Both the position numbers and the translations under genes were made by a program. 64,000 nt of DNA from Planctomycetota bacterium (lineage in GTDB: Bacteria; Planctomycetota; Phycisphaerae; WQYP01), in NCBI GenBank assembly GCA_021819825.1, contig JAKAEZ010000001.1, positions 159,218 through 223,217 on the forward strand, written 5' to 3'. Numbering within the stretch: position 1 is the first letter of the stretch; each line of letters opens with the position of its first letter. The notes under the pieces are model-generated. The model had not been told where the DNA came from, did no database searches, and saw nothing but the letters and a program-made list of their open reading frames with translations. This document shows, one piece after another, positions 1 to 9,471 of this stretch.

Positions 1-1488
1 ACCCCCGCCCATGGCCACGAATAATGCGGCGGTATCCTGGTAACGTTGGGCTTGCGCCGTTACCACTGCCAGGCGGGATTGCTGATATTGCACCTGAGCC
101 GTCAGCAACGTGGTGTAATCCACCGAGCCGGCCTTGTATTCCCAGCGTGCCAGCTTGTAAGCACGAAATGCCGATACATAAGCCTGTTGTTGGTATCTCA
201 ATGTTTGGGCATCATTTTGTACCGCACGCAGGGCATTGGCCACTTGGGCAAAATCATTGAGTATTGTGGACTGGTAATCCGCCACAACCGCCTTGAGTGC
301 GGCCTGGGCCGCCCGCTTATTGGCACGCAACGTACCACCGTCAAAAATTGTTTGCGTCAGGCTGCCGGCAATAGACCAGATTAAGCTCGAGGCATCAAAG
401 AAATTGGCGATTCGCCCATTTTCAAATCCGATATCCCCGGTAATCTGTATCAACGGATACATTTTTGCCACCGCTTCACCCACCTGCGCATCACCTGCCT
501 TTAGCTGCGCTTCGGCTGATAATATATCCGGCCGCTGATGGACCAGTGCGGACGGCAGAGATACCGGTAGTGTGGGCGGAAGATTTAATGAATTCAAATT
601 CAATACAGGAATATGGGCTTGAGATGGAATTCGCCCCAGCAAAATAGCCAACGCATGGCGCGCCGCTGCTAGAGACTGCTGCAACGGAGGCAATGTCGCC
701 TCTGTGGCGGCAACCTGGCTTTCCTGATTGACGACATCCAAGTATGTCACCGCACCAAGGTGGTATTGCTGCCGGACAATCTTGAGAATGTTTTGCTCAT
801 TGCGAACCAGTGACTGGGTGGTTTTTACTCTGGCTTCCAGTGAAGCCACCTCGATTGCGGTGGTCACCGTATTGCCTTCCAGCGTTAAATATGCTTCCTG
901 CAGAGCATAGCGTTGCTGATCTTCCTGTGCCTTGAAAGAGTGCATGACAATGCGGTTAAGACCAAATATATCCGGATCGTAACTGACCTGCAGATCGCCG
1001 GTATAAAGGGAAAATGTTCGTGTTGGACCGCCAAAGCCCGCACCGCTTTGTCTTTGCCGCTGAGCATTTGTACCCAGCGAAACCTGTGGAAAAAAAATTC
1101 CCTCCACAGACTTAAGGTTCTGGTGGGCTTCTTCCAGTGTGGCTTGAGACGCCGCCAGTGTGGGACTGTTTTTAATAGCCCGGTGTACCAGAGTATCAAT
1201 GGCGTTGGAGTTATAAAGTTTCCACCAGCGGGCCTCAACTTTTGCGCCATACGCGAATGCCTGTGCTCTACCGGCATGCCCCACTCCCGCGATGGCTTTA
1301 ATTTGCTTTGGCCCCCTGTGGGACGTGTACGATTTTACAACAGGTGCCGCGGGAACTTTTAATGGTGGCTCAAAAGAGCACCCCGCAGGAATCGCCAAAG
1401 CCGATACCATAAGCAACATGAACCGAAATTCCGACCTGCTGCGACGGAGGAACGATGGAAAATTTGCTTGGGTGGGAAACAGCTTCAT
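1..1488 (-). CDS. TolC/OprM-type outer membrane efflux lipoprotein, C-terminus cut by window edge
   Basis: The reading frame is open from an ATG at 1488 to the window edge (496 codons). It encodes the outer-membrane channel of a tripartite efflux or type I export system. The N-terminus has an arginine-rich stretch, a hydrophobic segment and a lipobox-like AIPAGC, so it is probably lipid-anchored (NodT/OprM branch). The body has the two-fold TolC repeat; the last visible part (RAYKLARWEYKAGSVDY, then ALFVAMGGG) is the typical C-terminal OEP repeat ending near the family's LGGGW. Only a few residues should be missing. An inner ATG at 1419 would give a shorter signal without positive charges, so 1488 is preferred. 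The pump and adaptor genes are probably beyond the left edge. Confidence 0.9.
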   Translation of the reverse strand, partial: MKLFPTQANFPSFLRRSRSEFRFMLLMVSALAIPAGCSFEPPLKVPAAPVVKSYTSHRGPKQIKAIAGVGHAGRAQAFAYGAKVEARWWKLYNSNAIDTLVHRAIKNSPTLAASQATLEEAHQNLKSVEGIFFPQVSLGTNAQRQRQSGAGFGGPTRTFSLYTGDLQVSYDPDIFGLNRIVMHSFKAQEDQQRYALQEAYLTLEGNTVTTAIEVASLEARVKTTQSLVRNEQNILKIVRQQYHLGAVTYLDVVNQESQVAATEATLPPLQQSLAAARHALAILLGRIPSQAHIPVLNLNSLNLPPTLPVSLPSALVHQRPDILSAEAQLKAGDAQVGEAVAKMYPLIQITGDIGFENGRIANFFDASSLIWSIAGSLTQTIFDGGTLRANKRAAQAALKAVVADYQSTILNDFAQVANALRAVQNDAQTLRYQQQAYVSAFRAYKLARWEYKAGSVDYTTLLTAQVQYQQSRLAVVTAQAQRYQDTAALFVAMGGG

Positions 1489-1553
1489 CCCCTTAACGAA
1501 TTACCCTGCCAACACCTAACTCCCCGGTACTTCCCGGAGAATCATTTGGCGGA

Positions 1554-1582
1554 AGTATAGTCGCGAAAGCGACAGAGGTCAA
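1554..1582 (-). promoter_or_regulatory. Sigma-70-type promoter for the efflux gene
   Basis: On the minus strand TTGACC (1577-1582) and TATACT (1554-1559) are separated by exactly 17 bases, about 65 bases before the efflux start codon. Otherwise I see no gene or clear site in the 461-bp gap between the two divergent genes (1489-1949). Confidence 0.6.
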
Positions 1583-1949
1583 ATTATCATTTGAAATCTC
1601 TATTTTGTGCCTTTGCCGTCATCGTAGACGCTAGAAAAATAAAGGGCAAGTTTCATAGCAACGGGAGAGCTTTGGGACACATTTTTTGCGAGTTTTGAGA
1701 TAATATCAAGCAGGATCAGCGAAGCAACTGCGATGCTCTTATCGGTCGATAATACAGATTGCGGGCAATATTGCCGATAATGATACTGGTGATGGTGTCC
1801 AGGTGCGGCTGTCGCCGATGCGCTATCGATAGTGGCGAGCAAGCCGCCGGCGGGAACCCCGGGTTCGCGTTACTGATGAGCGTGAGGTTGGCGGCTTTTC
1901 CATTAAGCCAGCGGATTGGAATAAAGAAGGGAATGAGGTTCATTCAGGC

Positions 1950-4900
1950 ATGAGCGATCCATTAACAGCCTTTATGCAACGGCTGAAACACCCAACGAAA
2001 TTTGCCATCGTAGGTTTTGCGCTTTTGCTGACCGTCGCGATTCCGCTTTATCAACTGTACGAATCACAGACCAGCAAAATACACACCGCGCAAATGGAAT
2101 CCACGTGGGCGCGCTACAGCCAGTCGATTATTAAGTTAATGACTTTGATCCAGGCGCATGAACAGGCCGTTGTCGCCGCGGATCGGCGTGAATTCCTACC
2201 CTCCGGAAAAAGGGCAACCACTGGTGATGAAATTGACTATCTGATAGTGAATATTGGGCGACAAAACCGAAATCTTTCCGGTGCACTACATGTGCACGGA
2301 TTATGGAAGGTCGTCATTAAGAACTGGTACAAGTTGAAATCAGCCGACAACACATTACCACCGCGGCTTTTAGTTCCACGATACACGGATGAATTATCGC
2401 ATATTTGGAATATCGCTTTGGTCGCCTCGGATTATGCCCAACTGCGGCATGATCACGATCCGTCGACGCTTGGCATGATACGCATTGTGCGCAAGCAAAT
2501 TCCTGATGCGCTTTCCGACGTTGGCAAGCTGCGCATGTTATTACTTGAAAATCCGCGAACGCTCACGCAGGCGCTGGCTCAAAGTAAACGCATCCGCAAC
2601 CTGATCGAGCGTCTTCACTGGGGAGATATAAGATCACTTCGGCACAACCTTCAATTGCCGGTGCAAACAAGTCCTGATTTCCTGACACTCATGACCTCTC
2701 ATATATCCCAGCTTTCGGTCCTTAGCCGAAATCTCATGCGGCTGTCGGACAAGCCGGGTATCCTCGACTCGGACACGCGGCTCCGACTACTTTTTGTTGC
2801 TGACAACATTGCGGAAAATATTTCCGGCACATCAACTCTGGCCATGCACTGGTTGCAAAATATGCTCACCGCCAGACTTGCAAACTTACGCTTCTGGCTG
2901 GCGGTCACGGTGGGCATGACCCTGACGATTGCCGCAATCATGGCGTTTTTATTTATTTCCATGTATCGGTCATTAATTGGCGCGATCATGGAACGCAGCA
3001 CAGCCGAGAGGCGGGTTCGCCAAATACGCGATTTGTATGATGCCCTTAGCCAGACCAACCGGCTCATCGCCCATCATTGCCGTCAGGAAGAACTATTTTC
3101 AGAGGTATGTCAGATTATTGTGAGGCTGGGGCATTTTGATCTCGCGGCAATTGTCACGTTGGATTCGACCACCAGCCATCTGGTACCGGTCGCCAGCGCC
3201 GGACCAGCAGTGAGCACGTACTTAAATCGCATCGTGTCGGCTGATGACAATTCGTTGCCCTCGGGCTGCCAGCCTATCGACAATTGCCTAACAACGGGCA
3301 AACCCGTCATCATTAATCGACTGGAGTTTTTGTCACCGTCGCGTGAATGGGAAATCCAAGCGGTTCAAGCGAACCTTAAATCAGCGGCCGCATTTCCCCT
3401 GGTCCGCCATGGCGCGGTCGTAGGTGCCCTGGCGATTTATTGTTCCGCGCAGGAAAGATTTGACGACCAATTCACTAATTTGCTGACGGAAATTTCCAAT
3501 GGAGTATCATTTGCCATCGAAGATAGAGCACGCGAAGATTTTCGCAAGGCTTCCGATCAGGCCCTGCGAGATTCTGAGCAGCGTTATCACGTGGTCATGG
3601 AGGCTGCCGGCGATGCGATTATTCTGTCGGAAAGTGATGGGCGGATTATTGAAGCCAACCGTCGGGCGCTGGATCAACTGGGATATACCCGCGAAGAGCT
3701 TTTGCGTATGCCCGCGACCGCCCTGTTCCCCAAAAATCAGCACTCAGAAATCTTAGCCAGATATGTCAAAATCCTGCTTACCGGCCGAACGGTGGATTCT
3801 AATGTCACCATTCTCCGCAAAGATCAACGCACTTTTCCGGCCGATGCCGTTGAATCGCGCGTGGACCTTCAAGGCCGTCATTTGATATTAAGCATTTTCC
3901 GGGATGTCAGCGAACGCAAGGCGGCGGAAGAACGCATACATTATCTGGCCTTTCATGACGCCCTGACGGGTTTGCCGAACCGCACGCTGCTAATCGACCG
4001 CATTGAACAGGCCATTCGGGAAGCGCAGCGCCGGGACAGCCTGGTGGGTATTCTCTTTCTGGATCTGGACAATTTCAAAACGGTCAACGATACCCTGGGT
4101 CACGATTTTGGCGACGAACTTCTGCAAGGTGCGGCCATGCGCATTCGCAGCGCATTGCGCGCCGAAGACACCCTAGCCCGATTGGGCGGTGATGAATTTA
4201 TTGTTCTGATAACTGATCCACAGTCACCGGCGGATGTGGCGGTGGTTTCCCAGAAAATTATCGACGCCATGAATGTCCCGTTTGTCATAGCGGGCCACAC
4301 CTTCCATATTACATGCAGCATCGGCATGAGCGTGTTCCCGCGGGATGGCAAGGACAGCGGCGTATTGCTGCGGACCGCAGATGAAGCGCTTTATGAAGTG
4401 AAGAAAGAGGGCCGTAATCGTGCGACATTCCATACCCCGGAAATGCACGAAGCGGCGGTTGAATCAATCCGGCTGGAAAATGACCTGCGCGAAGCGATCA
4501 GGCTGGATCAGTTCGTCCTGCATTATCAGCCGGTGATAAATCTTCAGACCGGGCGGATCGTCAGCGCTGAAGCCCTGATTCGCTGGCTGCATCCTGAACG
4601 CGGACTGATTTCTCCCTTGCGCTTTATTCCGTTGGCTGAAGAAAAAGGATTAATACTTATCCTGGGCGAATGGGTCATGCGCACCGCGTGCGAACAAAAT
4701 CGACAGTGGCAACTTGCGGGTCTTCCGGTGGTTCCAATTGCCGTAAATCTTTCCGCACTGCAATGCCGCGAGCCTTCACTGGAAAATACCGTTCGAACTA
4801 TCCTGAAGGAAACCGGCGTGGACCCGTCACTGCTGGAGTTGGAAATCACCGAAGGAACATTGATGCAGCAGACCGATGCGTTGCGCGATCGTATGCAGGA

Positions 4901-5291
4901 GATCAAGAAACTTGGCATTCGCTTTTCACTTGATGACTTTGGCACCGGCTACTCCAGTTTAAGTTACCTCACGCGTTTCCCGATTGACACTTTGAAGATA
5001 GATCGGTCCTTTATCCGCGATATGATGGATGACCCCAAAGACCTCGCCGTGGTGGACACCATTGTCGATTTGGCGGACAACCTGCAATTACGCACGATTG
5101 CCGAAGGCGTAGAAAAAATTGAACAAGTGACGCTGTTGAAACTGCTGGGTTGCCATGCTATGCAGGGTTATTACTTCAGCCCGCCGGTGCCGGCGGATCA
5201 ATTCGCGCAGTTTTTACTTACGGATCGGCGATTGGAGGATGTAACGCCAACACCCCATGCGCAGGGCGTATCTCCCGCGACCGTCGCGTAA
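1950..5291 (+). CDS. Membrane GAF-PAS-GGDEF-EAL cyclic-di-GMP signalling protein
   Basis: This 1113-residue protein probably makes and/or breaks cyclic di-GMP. Order of parts: membrane segment (about 18-34), a roughly 280-residue periplasmic sensor region, second membrane segment (about 312-337), GAF (about 365-525), PAS (about 550-665), GGDEF and EAL. The GGDEF site is intact (RLGGDEF, 746-750) and has an RxxD product-inhibition site (RAED) five residues before it. The EAL domain keeps EAL (874-876), ELEITEG, DDFGTGYSS and EGVE, so both activities are possible from sequence. The ATG at 1950 has GAGG about 11 bases upstream. It stands alone, with no linked effector, so its target process is unknown. 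Confidence 0.93.
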   Translation: MSDPLTAFMQRLKHPTKFAIVGFALLLTVAIPLYQLYESQTSKIHTAQMESTWARYSQSIIKLMTLIQAHEQAVVAADRREFLPSGKRATTGDEIDYLIVNIGRQNRNLSGALHVHGLWKVVIKNWYKLKSADNTLPPRLLVPRYTDELSHIWNIALVASDYAQLRHDHDPSTLGMIRIVRKQIPDALSDVGKLRMLLLENPRTLTQALAQSKRIRNLIERLHWGDIRSLRHNLQLPVQTSPDFLTLMTSHISQLSVLSRNLMRLSDKPGILDSDTRLRLLFVADNIAENISGTSTLAMHWLQNMLTARLANLRFWLAVTVGMTLTIAAIMAFLFISMYRSLIGAIMERSTAERRVRQIRDLYDALSQTNRLIAHHCRQEELFSEVCQIIVRLGHFDLAAIVTLDSTTSHLVPVASAGPAVSTYLNRIVSADDNSLPSGCQPIDNCLTTGKPVIINRLEFLSPSREWEIQAVQANLKSAAAFPLVRHGAVVGALAIYCSAQERFDDQFTNLLTEISNGVSFAIEDRAREDFRKASDQALRDSEQRYHVVMEAAGDAIILSESDGRIIEANRRALDQLGYTREELLRMPATALFPKNQHSEILARYVKILLTGRTVDSNVTILRKDQRTFPADAVESRVDLQGRHLILSIFRDVSERKAAEERIHYLAFHDALTGLPNRTLLIDRIEQAIREAQRRDSLVGILFLDLDNFKTVNDTLGHDFGDELLQGAAMRIRSALRAEDTLARLGGDEFIVLITDPQSPADVAVVSQKIIDAMNVPFVIAGHTFHITCSIGMSVFPRDGKDSGVLLRTADEALYEVKKEGRNRATFHTPEMHEAAVESIRLENDLREAIRLDQFVLHYQPVINLQTGRIVSAEALIRWLHPERGLISPLRFIPLAEEKGLILILGEWVMRTACEQNRQWQLAGLPVVPIAVNLSALQCREPSLENTVRTILKETGVDPSLLELEITEGTLMQQTDALRDRMQEIKKLGIRFSLDDFGTGYSSLSYLTRFPIDTLKIDRSFIRDMMDDPKDLAVVDTIVDLADNLQLRTIAEGVEKIEQVTLLKLLGCHAMQGYYFSPPVPADQFAQFLLTDRRLEDVTPTPHAQGVSPATVA

Positions 5292-5632
5292 GTGACGCCA
5301 CGGTGAGCGCAAGCACCGGCAAATCGCATTTAGTAGCCCCCGAAGCAGCGAGTCTGAACCTTTCCTGCGGGCGAGGAGCCTGTCCGAGGAAAAAGAAACA
5401 AAGCCGATCCATGGCGCGTTTATCAAAAGAGCCGCTATAATAGAACAAGGTTCGGGTGAGGGAGTTTCATTCGCGGCTCAAATGCTTGCCGTGTAAAGCG
5501 GACCTGATACGAAAAACAATGGGAATAACATTGTCTTTTTTGTTTGAATGATCGCATAAAAAAGCATCTTGTTGGTGCAGCCCATTTTTATGCTGTATCC
5601 GGGATTTTTGACATTTTTAAGGATGATACGCA
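5292..5632. other. Intergenic region without a gene
   Basis: I see no convincing gene in these 341 bp. At 5367-5382 there is a short match (GGAGCCTGTCCGAGG) to the dispersed inverted-repeat sequence seen at 19643 and 38791. At 5552-5598 a loose inverted repeat (GCATAAAAA / TTTTTATGC) lies shortly before the next gene and could be a leader hairpin. A lone TATAAT occurs near 5433 without a matching -35. Confidence 0.4.
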
Positions 5633-5938
5633 ATGGCTAAGAACATCGAAACCGACAATCCGCTTTATCTGGTGGCAACCGATCCAGTAAATCTGTGGCA
5701 GAATTGCCGCGGCAAGCCCGTCAATTCGTGGTTGACACGCTTTGATCGCTCCGTTGAAGTTCAGTTAATCCATAGCCGTGAACAGAAAAAAGTGACCTTT
5801 GAGCCTTTTGAGGGAGGCGAAAAGGAAAAGGGCCTGCGCATCAGCGCGACCGATCAGGCGTTTTGGACCAATCTGGTCAGCGGTGCCAGTGCCAAGGATC
5901 ACCGTCGCTTTCAGATTTCCTGCCGATTCACCGGTTGA
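5633..5938 (+). CDS. Small conserved-looking hypothetical protein
   Basis: I do not recognise this 101-residue protein. It starts at an ATG with AAGGA about 11 bases upstream and has no signal peptide or membrane segment. It is charged and soluble-looking (NPLYLVATDPVNLWQNCRG, then a basic C-terminus). It is the only plus-strand reading frame of the interval with a plausible ribosome-binding site, and it ends 26 bp before the convergent phosphatase gene. No function is offered. Confidence 0.6.
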   Translation: MAKNIETDNPLYLVATDPVNLWQNCRGKPVNSWLTRFDRSVEVQLIHSREQKKVTFEPFEGGEKEKGLRISATDQAFWTNLVSGASAKDHRRFQISCRFTG

Positions 5939-5964
5939 ATTCAGCGGGCGGCTCCATGGTTCGG

Positions 5965-6678
5965 TCACACCCAGAGTTTGGCGGGATTTTCAATGGTCAG
6001 TTGATCGACGATCTTTTCGCCGACCAGTGTCTGGGCGCGTTCTAAACCATGCAGCCGGGCACCGGCATGGGCAAACCGGTGGCAATCGGAACCGAGCATA
6101 AAATATCGCCCCTCTTGCAGAAAACGCTCCGCCAGAAGTCGTTGTGCTTCCGGCTCTGATCCGCCCAGAGGCCCCAAATTACCTTGGAACAACAGCCCGC
6201 GCTTCGCCAGTGTTTGAATAAGACTGGGATTTTCCCGCATCACCATCATACGTTCAGGGTGCGCTAAAATCACCGTAAATTCATTGGCCTGAAGCCAGTC
6301 AACACACCGATCGGCCCACGCAGGCCAGTCAGGCTCCCAGAGGTCCGCCAATACATAGCGTGTATTCATTCCAAAGGTGGGAACGCCGGAGGTATCTCTC
6401 CACCGGGCCATTTCCGGAGACAAACGCAATTCACCACCGGGCCGGAATTCCGCCGTTATTCCGGCGGTACGCATCTGTCGACGAAATTCGTCGATGGCCG
6501 CCAGCGTGGCCTCGGGGCGGATGTCGCACATATCAGTCGGGCCGGTGTGGGGGGTAAGAAAAAACCGGTTATACCCCTTTTCCATAAACGCTTTGATGCA
6601 CGGCACAGCGTCCGCATAGGTGCGACAACCATCATCCATGCCCGGCAGATAATGGTTATGTACATCAATTCGGCCCAT
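5965..6678 (-). CDS. PHP-type tyrosine-protein phosphatase (CpsB/YwqE-like)
   Basis: The 237-residue protein has the PHP metal-binding pattern: DVHNHYLPGMDDG at the N-terminus, FLTPHTG, a middle AHPER and a late GSDCHR. This is the arrangement of CpsB/CapC/YwqE manganese-dependent phosphatases, which dephosphorylate the tyrosine kinase of capsule or exopolysaccharide export. No kinase or polysaccharide export gene is next to it, so the substrate is inferred from the family only. The start at 6678 is chosen because AGGAAA lies seven bases upstream and the metal motif follows directly; an upstream in-frame start at 6729 would add 17 unlike residues. It lies 47 bp downstream of typA. Confidence 0.82.
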   Translation of the reverse strand: MGRIDVHNHYLPGMDDGCRTYADAVPCIKAFMEKGYNRFFLTPHTGPTDMCDIRPEATLAAIDEFRRQMRTAGITAEFRPGGELRLSPEMARWRDTSGVPTFGMNTRYVLADLWEPDWPAWADRCVDWLQANEFTVILAHPERMMVMRENPSLIQTLAKRGLLFQGNLGPLGGSEPEAQRLLAERFLQEGRYFMLGSDCHRFAHAGARLHGLERAQTLVGEKIVDQLTIENPAKLWV

Positions 6679-6725
6679 GGCTGATTTCCTGTGCTTCGAC
6701 CATAAACGCAGACGACGGCCCGATC

Positions 6726-8582
6726 TCAACCGGAAACCGCTTCCATTGCGGCATCCGACCGCCCCATGCGCTTGCGATCATTTTCTTTGAGATAGCGCTT
6801 GCGCAGGCGAATGGTCTGCGGCGTAATTTCAACAAGTTCATCATCTTCAATATATTCCAGCGCAATTTCCAGGGACATATCCCGGGGTGGCTTGAGGATG
6901 ATGTTTTTATCACTGGAAGTCGTGCGCATATTGGAAAGTTTCTTTTCGCGGCACACATTGACGGTGATGTCGGTGTCTTTATTGTATTCGCCGACGATCA
7001 TACCTTCATACACTTCGTCGCCGGGCTTCACGAACATCACGCCGCGATCCTGCAGGGTATCAAGGGCATAGGCATTGGTGGTGCCCAGTTCCATGCTGAC
7101 CATGACACCATTCTGCCGCCCCGGCAAGGCTCCGCGGATAAACTGATAATCATGAAACGTATGGTGCATCACGGCTTCGCCCTGCGTGGCATTTAGCAGT
7201 CGCGTCCGCAACCCGATTAAACCGCGTGCCGGAATGGTAAATTCCAGGTGAGTCATATTTCCTTTGGAGTCCATACGGACCAACTCGCCTCGGCGGTTAC
7301 CGATGGCTTCCATCACGGAGCCTACATGCTGCTGCGGAACATCAATCACCAGATTTTCCACCGGTTCGCACTTGTGACCGTTGAGTTCTTTGAAAATTAC
7401 TTTCGGTTTGCTAACTTGAAGTTCGTACCCTTCGCGGCGCATGTTCTCCAGCAACACGCCCAGATGCAGCAGCCCGCGACCGCTAACGCGCAGCGAATCA
7501 GCCGAGGACGTATCCTCCACGCGCAGCGCCACATTGCTTTGCAATTCCCGATACAGCCGATCGCGGACATTGCGGCTGGTGATAAATTTGCCTTCACGGC
7601 CGGCGAACGGTGAATCGTTGACGCTGAAAATCATGCTTAAAGTGGGTTCATCAACATCAATAAGGGGCAACGCCACAGGATGCTCCGCCGCCGCAATGGT
7701 ATCTCCAATATCGACATCTTCAATACCCACGACGGCACAGATATCTCCGGCTTCGACATGTTCGGCCTTTTCCCGGCCTAAACCCGCGAACAGATATAAT
7801 TCAGTGATATTATGCGATTCATTTTTGCCGTCGCGTTTTAATAGCGCAATTTTTTCGCCCTTACGCAGATAACCGTTGAAAACGCGGCCAATACCGATAC
7901 GACCAACGTATTCGTTGTAGTCAATATTTGTAATCTGCATCTGCAGCGGCTTTTCCAAATCGGCCACCGGTCCGGGAATTTTCTTGACAATGGTTTCCAT
8001 TAGCGGGCGCATATCCATATTGTTGTCGGCGGTCTCAAGCCGCGCAAAACCCGCACGACCCGAAGCATAAATGACAGGGAAATCAAGGGCATCATCATCC
8101 GCCTCCAGTTCCACAAACAGATCGAAGATTTCATTAAGCACTTCATCGGGCCGCGAATCCGGCCGGTCAATTTTATTGATCACCACAATGGGCTTGATGT
8201 GATAGTGAAAGGCCTTCTTGAGCACAAAACGGGTTTGCGGCATCGGGCCTTCAAAAGCATCGACCAAAAGCAGCACGCCATCGGCCATTTTCAGCACGCG
8301 CTCCACTTCCCCGCCAAAATCGGCGTGGCCGGGTGTGTCGATGATATTAATCTTCCGCATAACCCCCGCAGAATCGACATAGTTCATCGCCACATTCTTG
8401 GCCAGGATGGTAATGCCGCGTTCGCGTTCCAGCGGGTTATTGTCTAAAATCAGTGTGTCTTCCGACATTTGTCCCGTGCGAAACATGCCGGATTGCCGTA
8501 ACAATGCATCGACCAATGTGGTCTTACCGTGGTCAACGTGGGCGATAATGGCGATATTTCGTAATTCATCTCGGCGTTTCAT
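6726..8582 (-). CDS. typA: Ribosome-associated GTPase TypA/BipA
   Basis: This 618-residue translational GTPase binds the ribosome and helps assembly and adaptation to stress or cold. The G1 loop is HVDHGKTT near residue 16, G3 is [12 protein letters not shown] and G4 is [10 protein letters not shown]. Elongation factor domains II, III and V follow, and the TypA-specific C-terminal region is recognisable ([19 protein letters not shown], then [10 protein letters not shown]). The length matches the family. A promoter with a perfect -10 box sits about 115 bases upstream, so the mRNA has a sizeable leader with a possible hairpin at 8668-8686. Confidence 0.97.
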   Translation of the reverse strand: MKRRDELRNIAIIAHVDHGKTTLVDALLRQSGMFRTGQMSEDTLILDNNPLERERGITILAKNVAMNYVDSAGVMRKINIIDTPGHADFGGEVERVLKMADGVLLLVDAFEGPMPQTRFVLKKAFHYHIKPIVVINKIDRPDSRPDEVLNEIFDLFVELEADDDALDFPVIYASGRAGFARLETADNNMDMRPLMETIVKKIPGPVADLEKPLQMQITNIDYNEYVGRIGIGRVFNGYLRKGEKIALLKRDGKNESHNITELYLFAGLGREKAEHVEAGDICAVVGIEDVDIGDTIAAAEHPVALPLIDVDEPTLSMIFSVNDSPFAGREGKFITSRNVRDRLYRELQSNVALRVEDTSSADSLRVSGRGLLHLGVLLENMRREGYELQVSKPKVIFKELNGHKCEPVENLVIDVPQQHVGSVMEAIGNRRGELVRMDSKGNMTHLEFTIPARGLIGLRTRLLNATQGEAVMHHTFHDYQFIRGALPGRQNGVMVSMELGTTNAYALDTLQDRGVMFVKPGDEVYEGMIVGEYNKDTDITVNVCREKKLSNMRTTSSDKNIILKPPRDMSLEIALEYIEDDELVEITPQTIRLRKRYLKENDRKRMGRSDAAMEAVSG

Positions 8583-8702
8583 GATAGAAATTCCAATATT
8601 TCAAGGTATATCCGGCAGCTCTATGCCAGCCGCCGTCCAGTCCGCTTCGCGCGGTTACAGCGCTTATGTGACCCTCACGCGGTCACAATGCCAAAGACCC
8701 TC

Positions 8703-8732
8703 ATTATATCGCATTTCAGGGCAAATGACCAA
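8703..8732 (-). promoter_or_regulatory. Candidate promoter for typA
   Basis: On the minus strand a perfect TATAAT (8703-8708) follows TTGGTC (8727-8732) with an 18-base spacer. The -35 box lies inside the end of lipB and the -10 box just after its stop, so typA could be transcribed separately from lon-lipB. The -35 is weak. Confidence 0.5.
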
Positions 8733-9471
8733 GCAACGCGGATAATTCATGAATCAGGCGAATTTTCACGTATTCCCAGCTGGGGCAACGCTCGCCAAGC
8801 TCCGCCTGAAGCGAGGTCACCGGACGGGACAGCCCGCAGGGGTTTATCAAATCAAAGAAACTCAGATCCGTGGTTACATTCAACGCTAATCCATGCAGCG
8901 TAGTCCAGCGCCGCAACTTGATGCCGATGGCACACATCTTTGCCATCGCGTCCACGCCTCCCCGTGTGGATTTCACCCAAACACCGGTAGCTCCGGCTTC
9001 CCGTGTTGCGGATAATTCAAGTGCGGCCAACGTCTGAATCACCGCCTCTTCCAACAATCGCATGTAGTCATGTACTCGTAACTTGTAATGATTCAGAGGA
9101 ATGATCGGATAAAGTACCAGTTGCCCCGGACCATGGAAGGTAATATCCCCCCCACGATCGGTCGATTCCACCGCCACGCCCCGGGCGGCCAGTGTCTGCG
9201 CATCGGCCAGCAGGTGCTCTGAGGCGCCGGGATGCCGGCCAATGGTAATAACCGCCGGATGCTTCACAACCAGCAGCGCCCCGGCGGGATATAAGCCGTT
9301 AAGCACTTTTTCATGCCATTGCAATTGGACGCTCCACGCTGCGCGGTAGTCCAGGACGCCCAAGTCCACGGCAACCAGATCGGCAATCGGCGCGGGCGGC
9401 GCTGTGCGGCCACCCACGATTGTCGCGCGGTGATTTGCGCTGCCCATCGCGATGGAACTTTCGTGGCTCAT
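8716..9471 (-). CDS. lipB: Octanoyl-[acyl-carrier-protein]:protein octanoyltransferase
   Basis: LipB moves octanoyl groups from acyl carrier protein to lipoyl domains, the first step of lipoate synthesis. The 251-residue protein contains [25 protein letters not shown] and LINPCGL; the catalytic pair is Lys185 and Cys212. The ATG at 9471 overlaps the lon stop codon as ATGA, so translation is probably coupled to lon. The N-terminus carries about 30 extra residues before the core. No lipA is seen in the window. Confidence 0.95.
   Translation of the reverse strand: MSHESSIAMGSANHRATIVGGRTAPPAPIADLVAVDLGVLDYRAAWSVQLQWHEKVLNGLYPAGALLVVKHPAVITIGRHPGASEHLLADAQTLAARGVAVESTDRGGDITFHGPGQLVLYPIIPLNHYKLRVHDYMRLLEEAVIQTLAALELSATREAGATGVWVKSTRGGVDAMAKMCAIGIKLRRWTTLHGLALNVTTDLSFFDLINPCGLSRPVTSLQAELGERCPSWEYVKIRLIHELSALLGHLP

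Noticed and set aside
885..1362. Frames on both strands inside the first 1.5 kb
   Set aside because: They are shadows of the efflux protein frame, which is open over the full length on the minus strand.
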